From NCBI RefSeq assembly GCF_014212355.1, contig NZ_JACKXD010000001.1:124001-188000 (forward strand): a stretch of DNA of 64,000 bases. The letters run 5' to 3'. Shown here one piece after another: positions 16,819 through 26,291 of the stretch. Source of the DNA: Halobellus ruber. GTDB taxonomy: Archaea; Halobacteriota; Halobacteria; Halobacteriales; Haloferacaceae. The notes beneath the pieces were generated by a model. That model did no database searches. It had not been told where the DNA came from and saw only the letters and a program-made list of their open reading frames with translations. Position 1 is the stretch's first letter, and each line of letters begins with the position of its first letter. Made by a program: the position numbers and the translations under genes.

Positions 16819-18798
16819 ATGTCGCAAGACAAGAACTTCGAGATCGAAACGGGAGTCTCATCGCGACGGCGGTTCATCCAGATCGCGGGGGCAGCGGGCC
16901 TCGCGGGGATGGCCGGTTGCGGGAGCGGCGGTGACGACGGCGGTGGCGGCGGCGGTGACGACGGCGGTGGCGGTGACGACGGCGGCGGTGGCGGCGACGA
17001 CGGCGGCGGTGGCGGCGGCGACGCCGAGTCCATCGAGACGCGGTTCTGGGAGGAGTGGCCCGCCGACACCAAGGGGGTAGACGTCAACGACGAGGCGATC
17101 CAGTTCGAGTACACCGCAGTCGAGGGCGAAGCGGTGCCCGAGGTCGGGACCCACTTCGCGCAGGCGGAGACGCCGTGGATGCGGGAGTTCGCCCTGCAGG
17201 TCCAGCAGTCGTTCAACGACGTCGGCGTTCCGGTCAACCTCATCAACGTCCAGCCGAGCACCCGGTACGGCGAATTCTGGCGGGCCGACATCGGCCACCC
17301 GATGCCGGTCACGATGAACCTCCACGGCCCGGACCCGCAGCGCGGGCTCGACCCCAACCCGTTCCTGATGCGCGCACATCCGGAGACGGGTGGAAACTAC
17401 TACAACTACAAGAACGACGAGGTCACCGAACTCCTCGACGAACAGGCGTCGACGATCGGCGACCAGGAGGCCCGAGCCGAGATTTGCGGGGAGGTTCAAC
17501 AGCTGCTCAGCGAGGACGCATACCTCATCTCGGCCAACTTTCCGGAAGTCATCACGGTGGCGAACACCGCCGACTGGGAGGGGTACGTACCCACCCCCGG
17601 GAACGGGACGACCCGCGACTCCTTCATCTGGACGCAGGTCAACCTCGAGCCGCAGGGCGACTCCACCACCTGGGTGAAGGGCGTCACCTCCGGGATCCAG
17701 GGCACCAACCTGCCGTTCTCCAGCGGCGGCCAGGAGGAAAAGCGCCTCCTGAACACCTACGACGGGCTGTTCGACGCCTCCCCGCAGCTCGAGATCGTGC
17801 CCGCCCTGGCGACCAACGCGGACGTCGTCGACGACACGACCGTCGAGATGGACCTCCGCGAGGGCGTCCAGTGGCACGACGGCGAGTCCTTCGGCCCGCA
17901 GGACGTCAAGTTCAGCGTCGAATACTACCAGGAGAACAACGCGCCCCAGCAGGCCGCGTTCGTGCGGACGATCGACAGTGTCGAGGTGCTGTCGGAGACC
18001 GGCGGCGGCCGCGTCCGGTTTACGCTCACCGAACCCGACGCCGCGTTCCTCACCCAGCGGGTGGTCCGCAGCGCCATCATCCCGGAACACCGGTGGTCCG
18101 ACGTCGACAGCCCCGCGGAGTACAACCCCGAGAACCCGGTCGGCACCGGGCCCTTCTCGTTCGTCAGCTGGGAGCAGGGGTCACAGCTCCGGATGGAGAA
18201 ACACGAAAACAACTGGATGTGGGACGACGAGATCCGGCGGGAGCTCGTCGGCGAGGAGTACTTCGTCGCCGGCGACGGCATCGACGAGATCGTCTGGGCG
18301 AACGTCGGCAACGTCTCGACGCTCATCGGCGCGATGCAGTCCGGCGACATCGACGCCATCGGCACCACCGTCTCGAACGCACAGGCCGACCGCGCGGCGA
18401 GCGCAAGCGGCGTCGAAAAGCAGACCGCGCGGAACTACGTCCCCACGGACGTTCACCTCAGTCACCTGGTGCCGCTGTTCCGTGACAAGACGTTCCGCGT
18501 CGCCTTGAGCCACGCCTTCGACAAGGAAGGCTTCGTCGAGAACACCCTCGGCGGCCGCGGCGAGGCAATCGACGGCCAGAACCTGATCACGCCGATTCTG
18601 ACGCCGTACTACTCGGAGACCGAGCCCTACGAGTACAACCCCGAGATGGCACAGGAGATGCTCCAGCAGGCCGGGTACACCTTCGACGGCGACGACAACC
18701 TCGTGTGGCCAGAGGGCGACGCGTGGGATGCCTTCGCCGACCGAGTGGAGAACGGCCACGCGAGCCGACAGGACCTGGATCAGCCCGACTTCTCCTAA
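16819..18798 (+). CDS. Peptide-type ABC transporter substrate-binding lipoprotein (family 5), apparently circularly permuted
   Basis: A 659-residue secreted binding protein. It has a twin-arginine signal (SRRRFIQIAGAAGLAG, residues 15-30) and a lipobox MAGC with Cys34, then a Gly/Asp-rich linker to about residue 70. The SBP family 5 fold is recognisable, but its order is unusual. Residues 270-640 hold what is normally the N-terminal and middle part (LNTYDGLFD, LREGVQWHDGESF, NPVGTGPFSF, FRVALSHAFDKEGF, AQEMLQQAGYTF). Residues 100-260 hold what is normally the C-terminal part (WMREFALQVQQSFNDVGVPV, GLDPNPFLMRAHP, NDEVTELLDEQASTIGDQEARAEICGEVQQLLSEDAYL split over two lines of alignment). The gene is uninterrupted. 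It leads an operon with two permeases and an ATPase. The substrate is unknown; peptides, nickel or organic oligomers are possible. Confidence 0.9.
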   Translation: MSQDKNFEIETGVSSRRRFIQIAGAAGLAGMAGCGSGGDDGGGGGGDDGGGGDDGGGGGDDGGGGGGDAESIETRFWEEWPADTKGVDVNDEAIQFEYTAVEGEAVPEVGTHFAQAETPWMREFALQVQQSFNDVGVPVNLINVQPSTRYGEFWRADIGHPMPVTMNLHGPDPQRGLDPNPFLMRAHPETGGNYYNYKNDEVTELLDEQASTIGDQEARAEICGEVQQLLSEDAYLISANFPEVITVANTADWEGYVPTPGNGTTRDSFIWTQVNLEPQGDSTTWVKGVTSGIQGTNLPFSSGGQEEKRLLNTYDGLFDASPQLEIVPALATNADVVDDTTVEMDLREGVQWHDGESFGPQDVKFSVEYYQENNAPQQAAFVRTIDSVEVLSETGGGRVRFTLTEPDAAFLTQRVVRSAIIPEHRWSDVDSPAEYNPENPVGTGPFSFVSWEQGSQLRMEKHENNWMWDDEIRRELVGEEYFVAGDGIDEIVWANVGNVSTLIGAMQSGDIDAIGTTVSNAQADRAASASGVEKQTARNYVPTDVHLSHLVPLFRDKTFRVALSHAFDKEGFVENTLGGRGEAIDGQNLITPILTPYYSETEPYEYNPEMAQEMLQQAGYTFDGDDNLVWPEGDAWDAFADRVENGHASRQDLDQPDFS

Positions 18799-18825
18799 CA
18801 GGGTACACGGAGAACAGATCAACCA

Positions 18826-19809
18826 ATGAGTTTTCGACGGTTTTTGATCAAGCGAACGGTTATTGCGGCGTTGCTGACGCTGATCGCGGTCAGTGTCATC
18901 TTCGCCACCCTCCGGATGCTGCCCGCCGACCCGTTCAGCGCCCTGGTCGCGTCGGGCTCGCTCACGCCGGAGGAGGTCGCACAGTTACGCGCGATGTACG
19001 GGCTGGACGAGCCGATATACGTCCAGTACTTCAAGTACATCCAGAACCTCTTCACGTTCCAGTTCGGGATCTCCCTCACCCAGCAACGCCCGGTGGGCGA
19101 GATCATCATCCCCGCCCTGGTCAACACGATGGTGCTGCTGCTGCCGGCGCTCGTCACCACTGCGATCATCAGCTCGCTGGCCGGGATGTACGCCGGCTGG
19201 AACCGCGGGTCGTGGTTCGAGCAGTCGAGCATCGTCGCCACCACGGTGTTCCGCGCGACGCCGATCTTCGTGACGGGGATCCTCCTGCTCATCGTCTTCT
19301 CCTATGGGTTGGGCTGGCTGCCCGCCTTCGGGATGCGCAGTCCGCTCGCGAACCCCGACGGCTACCTCGAGACGTACCTCTCCGTGGACTTCCTGAAACA
19401 CTACATCCTCCCCTTTACCGCGACGGTGCTGTTCTACAGCGGCGATTTCCTGATGCTCGCGCGCAACTCGGTCGTCGAGCGGATGGGGTCGGAGTTCCTG
19501 ATGCTTCACCGCGCGAAGGGGCTCTCCGAGATGGAGCAGCTCGGCCGCGCCGGCCGGAACTCGCTTCTGCCGCTTGTCACCTACTTCGCGCTCCGGACTG
19601 GAATGCTGTTCCAGGGGGTAATCACCCTGGAGGTCGTCTTCGCGTGGCCGGGGATCGGCCGCGCGTTGGTACAGGCCATCCTCAACCAGGATTACCCCAC
19701 AGTCCAGGCCGCCGTGTTCATTATGGCGCTCGCAGTGATCGTTATGAACCTCACAGCCGACATCGCGTACGCGAAACTGGACCCGACCGTGGAGGCAGGT
19801 GACGTCTGA
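18826..19809 (+). CDS. ABC transporter permease, DppB type
   Basis: A 327-residue membrane protein with about six hydrophobic helices. MSFRRFLIKRTVIAALLTL and the first-loop sequence MLPADPFSALV, plus the later cytoplasmic EAA-like loop (LHRAKGLSEMEQLGRAGRNSLLP, around residues 226-248), identify the first permease of a dipeptide/oligopeptide transporter. The end motif GIGRALVQAILNQDYPTVQAAV is strongly conserved in the family. It lies 27 bases after the binding-protein gene and shares one base with the next permease (TGATG). Confidence 0.93.
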   Translation: MSFRRFLIKRTVIAALLTLIAVSVIFATLRMLPADPFSALVASGSLTPEEVAQLRAMYGLDEPIYVQYFKYIQNLFTFQFGISLTQQRPVGEIIIPALVNTMVLLLPALVTTAIISSLAGMYAGWNRGSWFEQSSIVATTVFRATPIFVTGILLLIVFSYGLGWLPAFGMRSPLANPDGYLETYLSVDFLKHYILPFTATVLFYSGDFLMLARNSVVERMGSEFLMLHRAKGLSEMEQLGRAGRNSLLPLVTYFALRTGMLFQGVITLEVVFAWPGIGRALVQAILNQDYPTVQAAVFIMALAVIVMNLTADIAYAKLDPTVEAGDV

Positions 19810-20732
19810 TGTCGTCGGGATACTCCTTCGATCCCGAGACCGCGATCGAACGGCTCCGGTCGGAGGCCGAGCGGGCCTGGCGGACCCTCCGATTCGTCCT
19901 GCAGGACAACGCCGCAAAGGCCGGCTTCGCGGCCATCCTCACCTTCGGGTTCCTGGGGATCTTCGGCCCGATGATCGCGCCGTATCACCCGATCGAGGAC
20001 ACGCTCCGCCAGGGCGGCTCGATGATGCGGCTCCAGCCGCCCGGCGGGAAGGCGGTCCTGGGGACGACGTCGTTCGGCAAGGACGTGTTGAGCCAGTTCC
20101 TCGCCGGCGCGCGCCCGACGCTTATCGTCGGCCTGTTCGGCGGGGTCGGCACCGGCGTCGTGGGCTTTCTGGTCGGGCTCACCAGCGGGTACTTCGGCGG
20201 GCGCGTCGACGAGTTCCTGATGCGGTTGACGGATCTCACGTTCGCGCTGCCGTTCCTCCCGATGGCGCTCGTGATCCTCTCCTTTGTGACGCCGAGCATC
20301 TGGCTCATCACCGCCGTCCTGGTGACCTTCCTCTGGAAGATGCCCGCCCGGGTTATCCGCTCGGAGGTGATGACGGTCAAGGAGCGGACGTTCGTGAAGT
20401 CCGCCCGCGCCCGCGGTGCGGGTCACCTCCGGACGATGTTCCTCCACGTCGCGCCGAACGTGCTCGGGATCGGGTTCCTCTACACCGCCTACGCCGTCGG
20501 CTGGTCGATCGTGGCCGGGGCGTCGCTGGCGTTTCTCGGCTTCGGCGACCCGACGACGACCTCCTGGGGCCGGATGCTCCAGCAGGTGTTCCGGTCGGGC
20601 GCGATCCGGGTGGCGTGGTGGTGGGTGCTCCCGCCGTCCATCGGCATCGGCGCCGTCACCACGGGCGTCTTCCTGGTCGGACGGGCGTTCGAGGAGATAG
20701 TCAACCCCGACCTCCAAACGGACAAAGAATGA
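19809..20732 (+). CDS. ABC transporter permease, DppC type
   Basis: A 307-residue second permease. After an N-terminal cytoplasmic region come about six helices (first: AAKAGFAAILTFGFLGIFGPMIAPYHP). The EAA loop reads VKERTFVKSARARGAGHLRTMFLHVAPNVLG (residues 191-220), where the family has the E-A-A-x3-G contact with the ATPase. GFGDPTTTSWGRMLQ near residues 240-255 is the usual DppC ending. It overlaps both neighbours (ATG in the TGA of the DppB gene; ATGA with the ATPase). Confidence 0.93.
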   Translation: MSSGYSFDPETAIERLRSEAERAWRTLRFVLQDNAAKAGFAAILTFGFLGIFGPMIAPYHPIEDTLRQGGSMMRLQPPGGKAVLGTTSFGKDVLSQFLAGARPTLIVGLFGGVGTGVVGFLVGLTSGYFGGRVDEFLMRLTDLTFALPFLPMALVILSFVTPSIWLITAVLVTFLWKMPARVIRSEVMTVKERTFVKSARARGAGHLRTMFLHVAPNVLGIGFLYTAYAVGWSIVAGASLAFLGFGDPTTTSWGRMLQQVFRSGAIRVAWWWVLPPSIGIGAVTTGVFLVGRAFEEIVNPDLQTDKE

Positions 20733-22834
20733 GCTTACTCGAAGTCGACGACGTGAAGATCACGTACCGGATGCCGGGCGACGACGTCCACGCGGTCAAC
20801 AACGTCTCCTTCTCGATCGACGAAGGGGACAACTACGGGCTCGTCGGCGAGTCGGGATGTGGGAAGTCCACGCTCGCGAAGTCCATCCTCGGGCTCCTCG
20901 ACGACAACGGGGAGGTCCGGTCAGGGAGCATCCGGTTCGACGGCGACGAACTGCTCGAGCTCTCGGAACGGGACTGGCAGTCGGTCCGCTGGGAGGACAT
21001 CGCGTACATCCCACAGAGCGCGATGGACTCGCTGGATCCGGTGATGAGCGTCGGCGCGCAGATCCGACAGGCGATCCGGAAACACCGGGACGTCTCGAAG
21101 GCTGAGGCCGACGACCGCGTCGCCGAGGTGTTCGAGATGGTCGGGTTGGACCCCGGCCGGACCGGCGACTACCCCCACCAGTTCTCCGGGGGGATGCGCC
21201 AGCGCGTCACGATCGCGATGGCGCTGGCGCTGGACCCCGATCTCATCATCGCCGACGAGCCGACGACGGGGCTGGACGTGATCGTCCAGGACAAGATCCT
21301 GAACAAGCTGCTGGAGCTTCAGGCGGAACTCGGCAGCTCGCTGCTTCTCATCACCCACGACGTGGGCGTCGTCGCCGAGACCTGCGACGAGGTGTCGGTG
21401 CTGTACGGCGGCAAGGTGATGGAACAGGGCGACACCGACCGGGTGTTCCGGAACCCGACGAACCCCTACACGATGGGGCTGAAGAACGCGTTCCCGGAGG
21501 TCGACGAGTTCGACGAGCAGGCCATCTCGATCCCCGGGTCGCTGCCCGATCTCACCGAGGAGCCCACCTCCTGTGTCTTCAGCAACCGGTGTCCGTTCGC
21601 GACCGACGAGTGCGAGGCGAGCCACCCCGACCTGGTCACGGCCAACGAGCAGCTGTCGGCTTGCCACCACGTCGACGACGCCGACGGGATGCGGGAGCGC
21701 GCCGCCGACCCCGAGACCTGGGGGATCGACGTCCGCGACGAGACGGAACGGACGGGGGAGGTCGGGGACGTCATCCTCGAAACCGATCGCCTCGAGAAGT
21801 GGTTCGAGCAACCACAGGGCATCCTCGACGACTTTCGGGGGAAGGACCCCGACTACGTCAAGGCGGTCAACGAGGTCGACCTCACCGTCCACGAGGGCGA
21901 GATCGTCGGGGTCGCCGGCGAGTCGGGGTGCGGGAAATCCACGCTCGCGGAGGTGATCGCCGCCCTCCAGGACCGGACCGGCGGCGAGATCCACATCGAC
22001 GGAACCCCGATCGACGACTTGCTTGACCGGAGCACCAAGCAGTTCCGCTCGCAGGTGCAGTTCATCTTCCAGGACCCGTTCGACTCGTTGAACCCCCGAC
22101 AGCGGGTCCGGGCGGCGGTCTCGGAGCCCCTGAAGATCCAGGGTCACGACCCCGAGACCATCGATCGCCGGGTCAGACGGACAATCGAGGACGTCGGGCT
22201 CGAGCCCGCTGAAAAGTATCTCGACCAACTCCCCGCTCAACTCTCCGGGGGCGAGCGCCAGCGGGTCGCGATCGCACAGGCGCTTGTGCTCGACCCGAAG
22301 CTCCTGATCTGCGACGAGCCGGCGTCGATGCTCGACGTGTCGCTGAAGGCGAACATCCTCAACATCCTCCGGGAGAAGGCCGACGAGCGCGACATCGGCA
22401 TCGTCTACATCTCCCACGACCTCGCGAGCCTCACCCAGATCGCCGACCGGTTGGCGGTGATGTATCTCGGTCGGATCGCCGAGATCGGGGCCACTGAGGA
22501 CGTGGTTCGCACGCCCAAACACCCCTACACGGCGTCGCTGCTGTCCGCATCACCCCGGACTGACCCAGACGCCGACAGAAAGCGGGTGCTGCTCCCGGGG
22601 GAGCCGCCGGACCCGGTCGACCTTCCCGACGGCTGCAACTTCGCGCCGCGGTGCCCGAAGGCCGACGAGACGTGTCGGGGCGAGGAGCCGGCTCGGTCGG
22701 CGTTCGCCGACGGGGATCACGAGGCGGCCTGCCACTACCCGGTGGAGGACATCGAGACCGAGGTGCTCGAACGTTACATCGCCGAGCGGGAGGACGACGT
22801 GTCTGAAGTCCTCGAGAGCGAGATGACGACGTAA
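20729..22834 (+). CDS. Fused double ATPase of the ABC transporter (DppD-DppF in one chain)
   Basis: A 701-residue protein with two complete nucleotide-binding domains joined in one chain; in most bacteria they are separate subunits. Domain 1 has Walker [10 protein letters not shown] (about residue 40), signature FSGGMRQRV and Walker [13 protein letters not shown]. Domain 2 has Walker [10 protein letters not shown] (about residue 400), signature LSGGERQRV and Walker [13 protein letters not shown]. Each domain ends with the oligopeptide-transporter tail containing a Cys cluster ([14 protein letters not shown] and [14 protein letters not shown]), often a [4Fe-4S] site in such ATPases. It is the last gene of the transporter operon. 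Confidence 0.93.
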   Translation: MSLLEVDDVKITYRMPGDDVHAVNNVSFSIDEGDNYGLVGESGCGKSTLAKSILGLLDDNGEVRSGSIRFDGDELLELSERDWQSVRWEDIAYIPQSAMDSLDPVMSVGAQIRQAIRKHRDVSKAEADDRVAEVFEMVGLDPGRTGDYPHQFSGGMRQRVTIAMALALDPDLIIADEPTTGLDVIVQDKILNKLLELQAELGSSLLLITHDVGVVAETCDEVSVLYGGKVMEQGDTDRVFRNPTNPYTMGLKNAFPEVDEFDEQAISIPGSLPDLTEEPTSCVFSNRCPFATDECEASHPDLVTANEQLSACHHVDDADGMRERAADPETWGIDVRDETERTGEVGDVILETDRLEKWFEQPQGILDDFRGKDPDYVKAVNEVDLTVHEGEIVGVAGESGCGKSTLAEVIAALQDRTGGEIHIDGTPIDDLLDRSTKQFRSQVQFIFQDPFDSLNPRQRVRAAVSEPLKIQGHDPETIDRRVRRTIEDVGLEPAEKYLDQLPAQLSGGERQRVAIAQALVLDPKLLICDEPASMLDVSLKANILNILREKADERDIGIVYISHDLASLTQIADRLAVMYLGRIAEIGATEDVVRTPKHPYTASLLSASPRTDPDADRKRVLLPGEPPDPVDLPDGCNFAPRCPKADETCRGEEPARSAFADGDHEAACHYPVEDIETEVLERYIAEREDDVSEVLESEMTT

Positions 22835-22862
22835 GCGGCTTCGAGGTCCGTTTTCGGGACTC

Positions 22863-25004
22863 TTAATCGGTTCGAACCAGCGCGTCGACGGCGACGGGGC
22901 CGTCCCCCGTGATCACGATGGGGTTGAGGTCGAGTTCCGCGACGGCGTCGACCGACGCCGCGAGGCCGCCGACGTTCACGAGCAGGTCGACGACGCCGTC
23001 GACGGGGAGTGGCTCCCCGCCGCGACGGTCGGTCAGGAGGTCGTCGACCGCGGTCGATTCGATCGCGCGCCGGGCGTCGGCCCGCGAGAAGGGCGGCACG
23101 AGCGTCTCGCTCCCGTCGAAGGCCTCCACCAACACACCGCCGGGCCCCACCGTGACGAGGGAGCCGAACACCGCCCCCGGCGCAACGCCGACCATCGCCT
23201 CGACGCCGTCGTCGACCATCGGTTGCACCAACGCGCCGGCGATGTCGTCCTCGTCCACGTGGGCCAGTGCGGCGTCCATCACGTCGCGGTAGGCCGCCCG
23301 GACCGCCGTGGGGGAGTCGAGGCCGAGTTCCACCGCGCCGACGTCCGTCCGGTGGGGCAGCGCCGGGGAGTCGACCTTACAGACCACCGGAAACCCGAGG
23401 TCCTCGGCGGCGGCGACCGCCGCTTCGGCGTCGGTCGCGGTCCGGGTCTCGACGGTCGGGACGTCGAACGCGTCGAGCAGCGGGTGGGCCTCCGCCCACG
23501 TCAGGACGCGCTCGCGGGGCAGATCGATGCCGGGGTCGGCGCGGTCCGCGGCGAGGTCGCCCCTCGCCGGGCGGGCCGTCACGCGGCCGCGGTCCTCGAC
23601 GTACTGCACCGTCGAGGCGACGGCGTCGAGACACCGTCCCGGATCCTCGTAGACCGGCACCGACTCCCTGAGGCGGGCGTACGGCGGCGTCTCGGTCGTG
23701 TCGTCGGGTTCCTTCCGGCCGGTCCAGAGCACGTACACCGGATCGTCCGCGTCGGCGGCGATCGATTCGAGGTCCGCCGCGATCGTCTCGGCGCGCTCGT
23801 CGACGCCGGGGAGCCCGATCGCGAAGACGTAGGCGTCGAAGGCGTCGTCGTCGCACAGTGCGTCGGCGATCTCGGGGAGTACCTCCGCGCCGTACCCCCG
23901 GATGTCGGCTGGGTTGTGGAACTCGCCGTACGTCAGCAGTTCCTCGATGTCGAGGAGCTCCTCCTCGGTGCGGCCGTCGATGTCCGGAAGCGCCAAGTCC
24001 CGCTCGGCGGCCATATCCGCGAGCAGGCTCGCGAGCCCGCCGCTCGTCGAGGCGATACAGACTCGGTCGCCGTCCGGGTCGTCGTAGGCGGTGTGGGCGG
24101 TGGCCCGCGACAGCAGATCGGGGATGTCCGGAACCCGCTGGACGCCGGTCTGGTCGAACGCGGCGTTCCACCCCGCGTCGCTCCCGGTGAGTGACCCCGT
24201 ATGCGAGAGGGTGGCCTCCTCCGCGAGGTCGGACTGTCCGATCTTCACGGTCAGGACCGGCGTGCCGTTCCGGACCGCCCGCCCGGCCACCCGCATAAAC
24301 CGCTCGGGGTCGTCGACCCCCTCGACGTAGGTGCACACCACGTCGACGGCGTCCTGTTCGGCGAGGTACGCGACGTAGTCGGTCAGCCCCAGGTCGGCCT
24401 CGTTCCCCGTCGAGACGATGTGGCTGAAGTGGAGGTCCCGGTCGGCGGCCCGCTCGAAGAAGGTAGTGAACGCGAGTGCGCCGGACTGGCTCACCAGCCC
24501 GATCCGGCCGGGTTCGGGGTTGCGGGAGCACGTCGAGGTGAGCGTCGCCCCCCGTGCGGCCATCACACCGATACAGTTGGGGCCGACCACGCGGATCCCG
24601 GCGTCCGCGGCGGCCTCGGCCAGCCGCGTTTCGAGTGCCGCGCCCTCCTCGTCGGCCTCCGAAAACCCGGCGGTCAACACGAGCGCCGTCGGGACGCCGC
24701 GTTCGCCCGCCGTGGTCACCACGTCGACGACGTACTCCCGGGGGACGCTCACGACCGCCAGGTCGACCGTCTCGGGGATGTCGCCGATGTCGTCGTAACA
24801 CCGACGCCCCCACACCTCGTCGCGCCCCGGGTTCACCGGGTAGAGCGTCCCCTCGAACCCGTAGTCCAGCAGGTTGTCGACGAGGTTCCCCGAGTAGAAG
24901 GAGTCGGGACTGGCACCCACGACCGCCACCGACTCCGGGTCGAAGAGCGGATCCAACTCCGGGACGGCTGCGGTTGCAACTGACTCCGCGCTGTGTCCTG
25001 CCAT
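22863..25004 (-). CDS. ADP-forming acyl-CoA synthetase (fused alpha-beta, ACD family)
   Basis: A 713-residue enzyme of the NDP-forming family that interconverts acyl-CoA + ADP + Pi with acid + CoA + ATP. The CoA-binding Rossmann domain lies at residues 20-120 (SVAVVGASPDSFYSGN). The ligase domain has GPNCIGV (141-147), the VSQSGA turn, and His268 in the motif SHTGSLTGSD, the residue phosphorylated in this family. The ATP-grasp part begins at about residue 485 (LTWAEAHPLLDAFDVPTVETR) and contains VVCKVDSPALPHRTDVGAVELGL. The two subunits are fused as in many archaea. ATG at 25,004 is preferred to a GTG two codons earlier. It is transcribed away from the dehydratase-like gene, so both may share one control region. 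The acid substrate is unknown; a link with the neighbouring catabolic genes is likely. Confidence 0.9.
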   Translation of the reverse strand: MAGHSAESVATAAVPELDPLFDPESVAVVGASPDSFYSGNLVDNLLDYGFEGTLYPVNPGRDEVWGRRCYDDIGDIPETVDLAVVSVPREYVVDVVTTAGERGVPTALVLTAGFSEADEEGAALETRLAEAAADAGIRVVGPNCIGVMAARGATLTSTCSRNPEPGRIGLVSQSGALAFTTFFERAADRDLHFSHIVSTGNEADLGLTDYVAYLAEQDAVDVVCTYVEGVDDPERFMRVAGRAVRNGTPVLTVKIGQSDLAEEATLSHTGSLTGSDAGWNAAFDQTGVQRVPDIPDLLSRATAHTAYDDPDGDRVCIASTSGGLASLLADMAAERDLALPDIDGRTEEELLDIEELLTYGEFHNPADIRGYGAEVLPEIADALCDDDAFDAYVFAIGLPGVDERAETIAADLESIAADADDPVYVLWTGRKEPDDTTETPPYARLRESVPVYEDPGRCLDAVASTVQYVEDRGRVTARPARGDLAADRADPGIDLPRERVLTWAEAHPLLDAFDVPTVETRTATDAEAAVAAAEDLGFPVVCKVDSPALPHRTDVGAVELGLDSPTAVRAAYRDVMDAALAHVDEDDIAGALVQPMVDDGVEAMVGVAPGAVFGSLVTVGPGGVLVEAFDGSETLVPPFSRADARRAIESTAVDDLLTDRRGGEPLPVDGVVDLLVNVGGLAASVDAVAELDLNPIVITGDGPVAVDALVRTD

Positions 25005-25054
25005 ACCCACGACTTCCCCAGGGACCGGCCTGAACCTACCCCCGAACCGCTACA

Positions 25055-25075
25055 ATGATAATCATACTTTATTAT
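25055..25075 (+). promoter_or_regulatory. Divergent promoter with near-palindrome ATGATAATCAT and TATA-like box
   Basis: The 100 bases between the acyl-CoA synthetase and the enolase-family gene hold an 11-base near-palindrome (25,055-25,065) directly followed by ACTTTATTAT (25,066-25,075). The AT-rich box is about 32 bases before the ATG at 25,105, suitable for an archaeal promoter with a very short leader. The palindrome is placed where a repressor would cover the B-recognition element. Confidence 0.45.
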
Positions 25076-25104
25076 CGGTCCGACACACCACCGCTGAAAG
25101 GTCT

Positions 25105-26244
25105 ATGGAGATACGAACAATCGACGCGGTCCCGCTGCGCCGGGAGCTCGACGAGCGGTTCGCGAACGCACAGAAGTGGATCACCCACCGGGAGTACTGT
25201 CTGGTCCGGATCGAAACCGCCGACGGCGCGGTCGGGTGGGGCGAGTGTTGGGGGCCGATCGCCGGCACCCGGGAGCTCATCGAGGAGCGGATCGCGCCGC
25301 TACTTCGCGGCCGCGACCCCACGGCCGTGGAATCCATCCACGAGGACCTCGTCTTCGATCTCCGGTCGGCGTACCACTCGACGGTGCCGGCGGGGGCCGT
25401 CAGCGGGGTCGACCTCGCGCTGTGGGACCTCCGCGGGAAGGCCGCCGGGACCGCCGTGGCAACGCTCCTCGGCGGGAAACGCCGGGAGTCGGTGCCCGCC
25501 TACGCCACCGGTCACTTCTGGCCGCCCGCCGACGACTTCGACGCGGTGCGGGAATCGGTCGTCGCGGAGGCCCGCTCGCACGTCGACGCGGGCTTCGACG
25601 CACTCAAGCTGAAGATCGGGCTGGAGCGCCACTTCGGGTGGGGCCCGGAGTACGACCTCGAACTCGTCCGGTCGGTCCGCGAAGCCGTCGGCGACGACGT
25701 CACGCTGATGGCCGACGCGAACCACGCCTACGACCTCCCTGCGGCCCGCCGGGTCGCCGACGGACTCGGGGCGGTGGACGCGGCGTTCTTCGAGGAGCCG
25801 CTTTCCCCCGACCGGATCGACGCCTGGGCCCGCCTGAACCTGGGGAGTCCGGTCCCCATCGCCGGGGGGGAGTGTTGGGCCTTCGCGCCGGAGTTCCGAC
25901 GGGCGGCGAACGCGGGTGCCGCCGACGTCCTCCAGCCCGACGTGACCAGCGCGGGCGGGCTCACGTCGGCGCGCCGGGCCGCCGAGATTGGCGATGCCGC
26001 CGGGGTGGCGACCTACCCCCACGTCTTCGGGAGCGCGGTCGCGCTCGCGGCGAGCCTCCAACTCATCGCGACGCTCCCGGGATCACCGCGGCTGGAGTTC
26101 GACCGCACGCCGAACCCGATCCGGGAGGAACTCGCGGTCGATCCGATCAGAAACGACGGGACCGACGTCCCGGTCCCCGACGGCCCCGGACTCGGGATCG
26201 AGATCGACCGCGCGACGCTCGATCGGTTCCGGACCGATCGGTGA
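25105..26244 (+). CDS. Mandelate racemase/muconate lactonizing family protein (enolase superfamily; probable sugar-acid dehydratase or racemase)
   Basis: A 379-residue enzyme with an N-terminal cap (1-125) and a TIM-barrel. The catalytic set is complete: KLK with Lys168 and Lys170, metal ligands Asp204 (MADANHAYD), Glu230 (FFEEP) and Glu256 (AGGECWAF), Asp279 and His306 (YPHVFGS). The Lys/His pair means that it can abstract a proton from either face, as in mandelate racemase and several acid-sugar dehydratases. The substrate cannot be told from sequence. It stands at the head of a same-strand series with two MBL-fold genes and opposite the acyl-CoA synthetase, so an acid that is later activated with CoA is a reasonable guess. 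Confidence 0.88.
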   Translation: MEIRTIDAVPLRRELDERFANAQKWITHREYCLVRIETADGAVGWGECWGPIAGTRELIEERIAPLLRGRDPTAVESIHEDLVFDLRSAYHSTVPAGAVSGVDLALWDLRGKAAGTAVATLLGGKRRESVPAYATGHFWPPADDFDAVRESVVAEARSHVDAGFDALKLKIGLERHFGWGPEYDLELVRSVREAVGDDVTLMADANHAYDLPAARRVADGLGAVDAAFFEEPLSPDRIDAWARLNLGSPVPIAGGECWAFAPEFRRAANAGAADVLQPDVTSAGGLTSARRAAEIGDAAGVATYPHVFGSAVALAASLQLIATLPGSPRLEFDRTPNPIREELAVDPIRNDGTDVPVPDGPGLGIEIDRATLDRFRTDR

Positions 26245-26261
26245 GGCGGTCGGCCTGCAGG

Positions 26262-26269
26262 TTTTTATA
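26262..26269 (+). promoter_or_regulatory. TATA box of the MBL-fold gene pair
   Basis: TTTTTATA lies 23-30 bases before the GTG at 26,292. The spacing predicts transcription starting at the start codon itself (leaderless), which supports choosing this GTG as the start. Confidence 0.5.
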
Positions 26270-26291
26270 CGTAAGATCGTTATGAATCGGT

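Noticed and set aside
16920-17030. Glycine/aspartate repeat in the lipoprotein gene as an independent repeat element
   Set aside because: It is the flexible linker after the lipobox that haloarchaeal lipoproteins usually have; the bases repeat only because GGC and GAC codons alternate.
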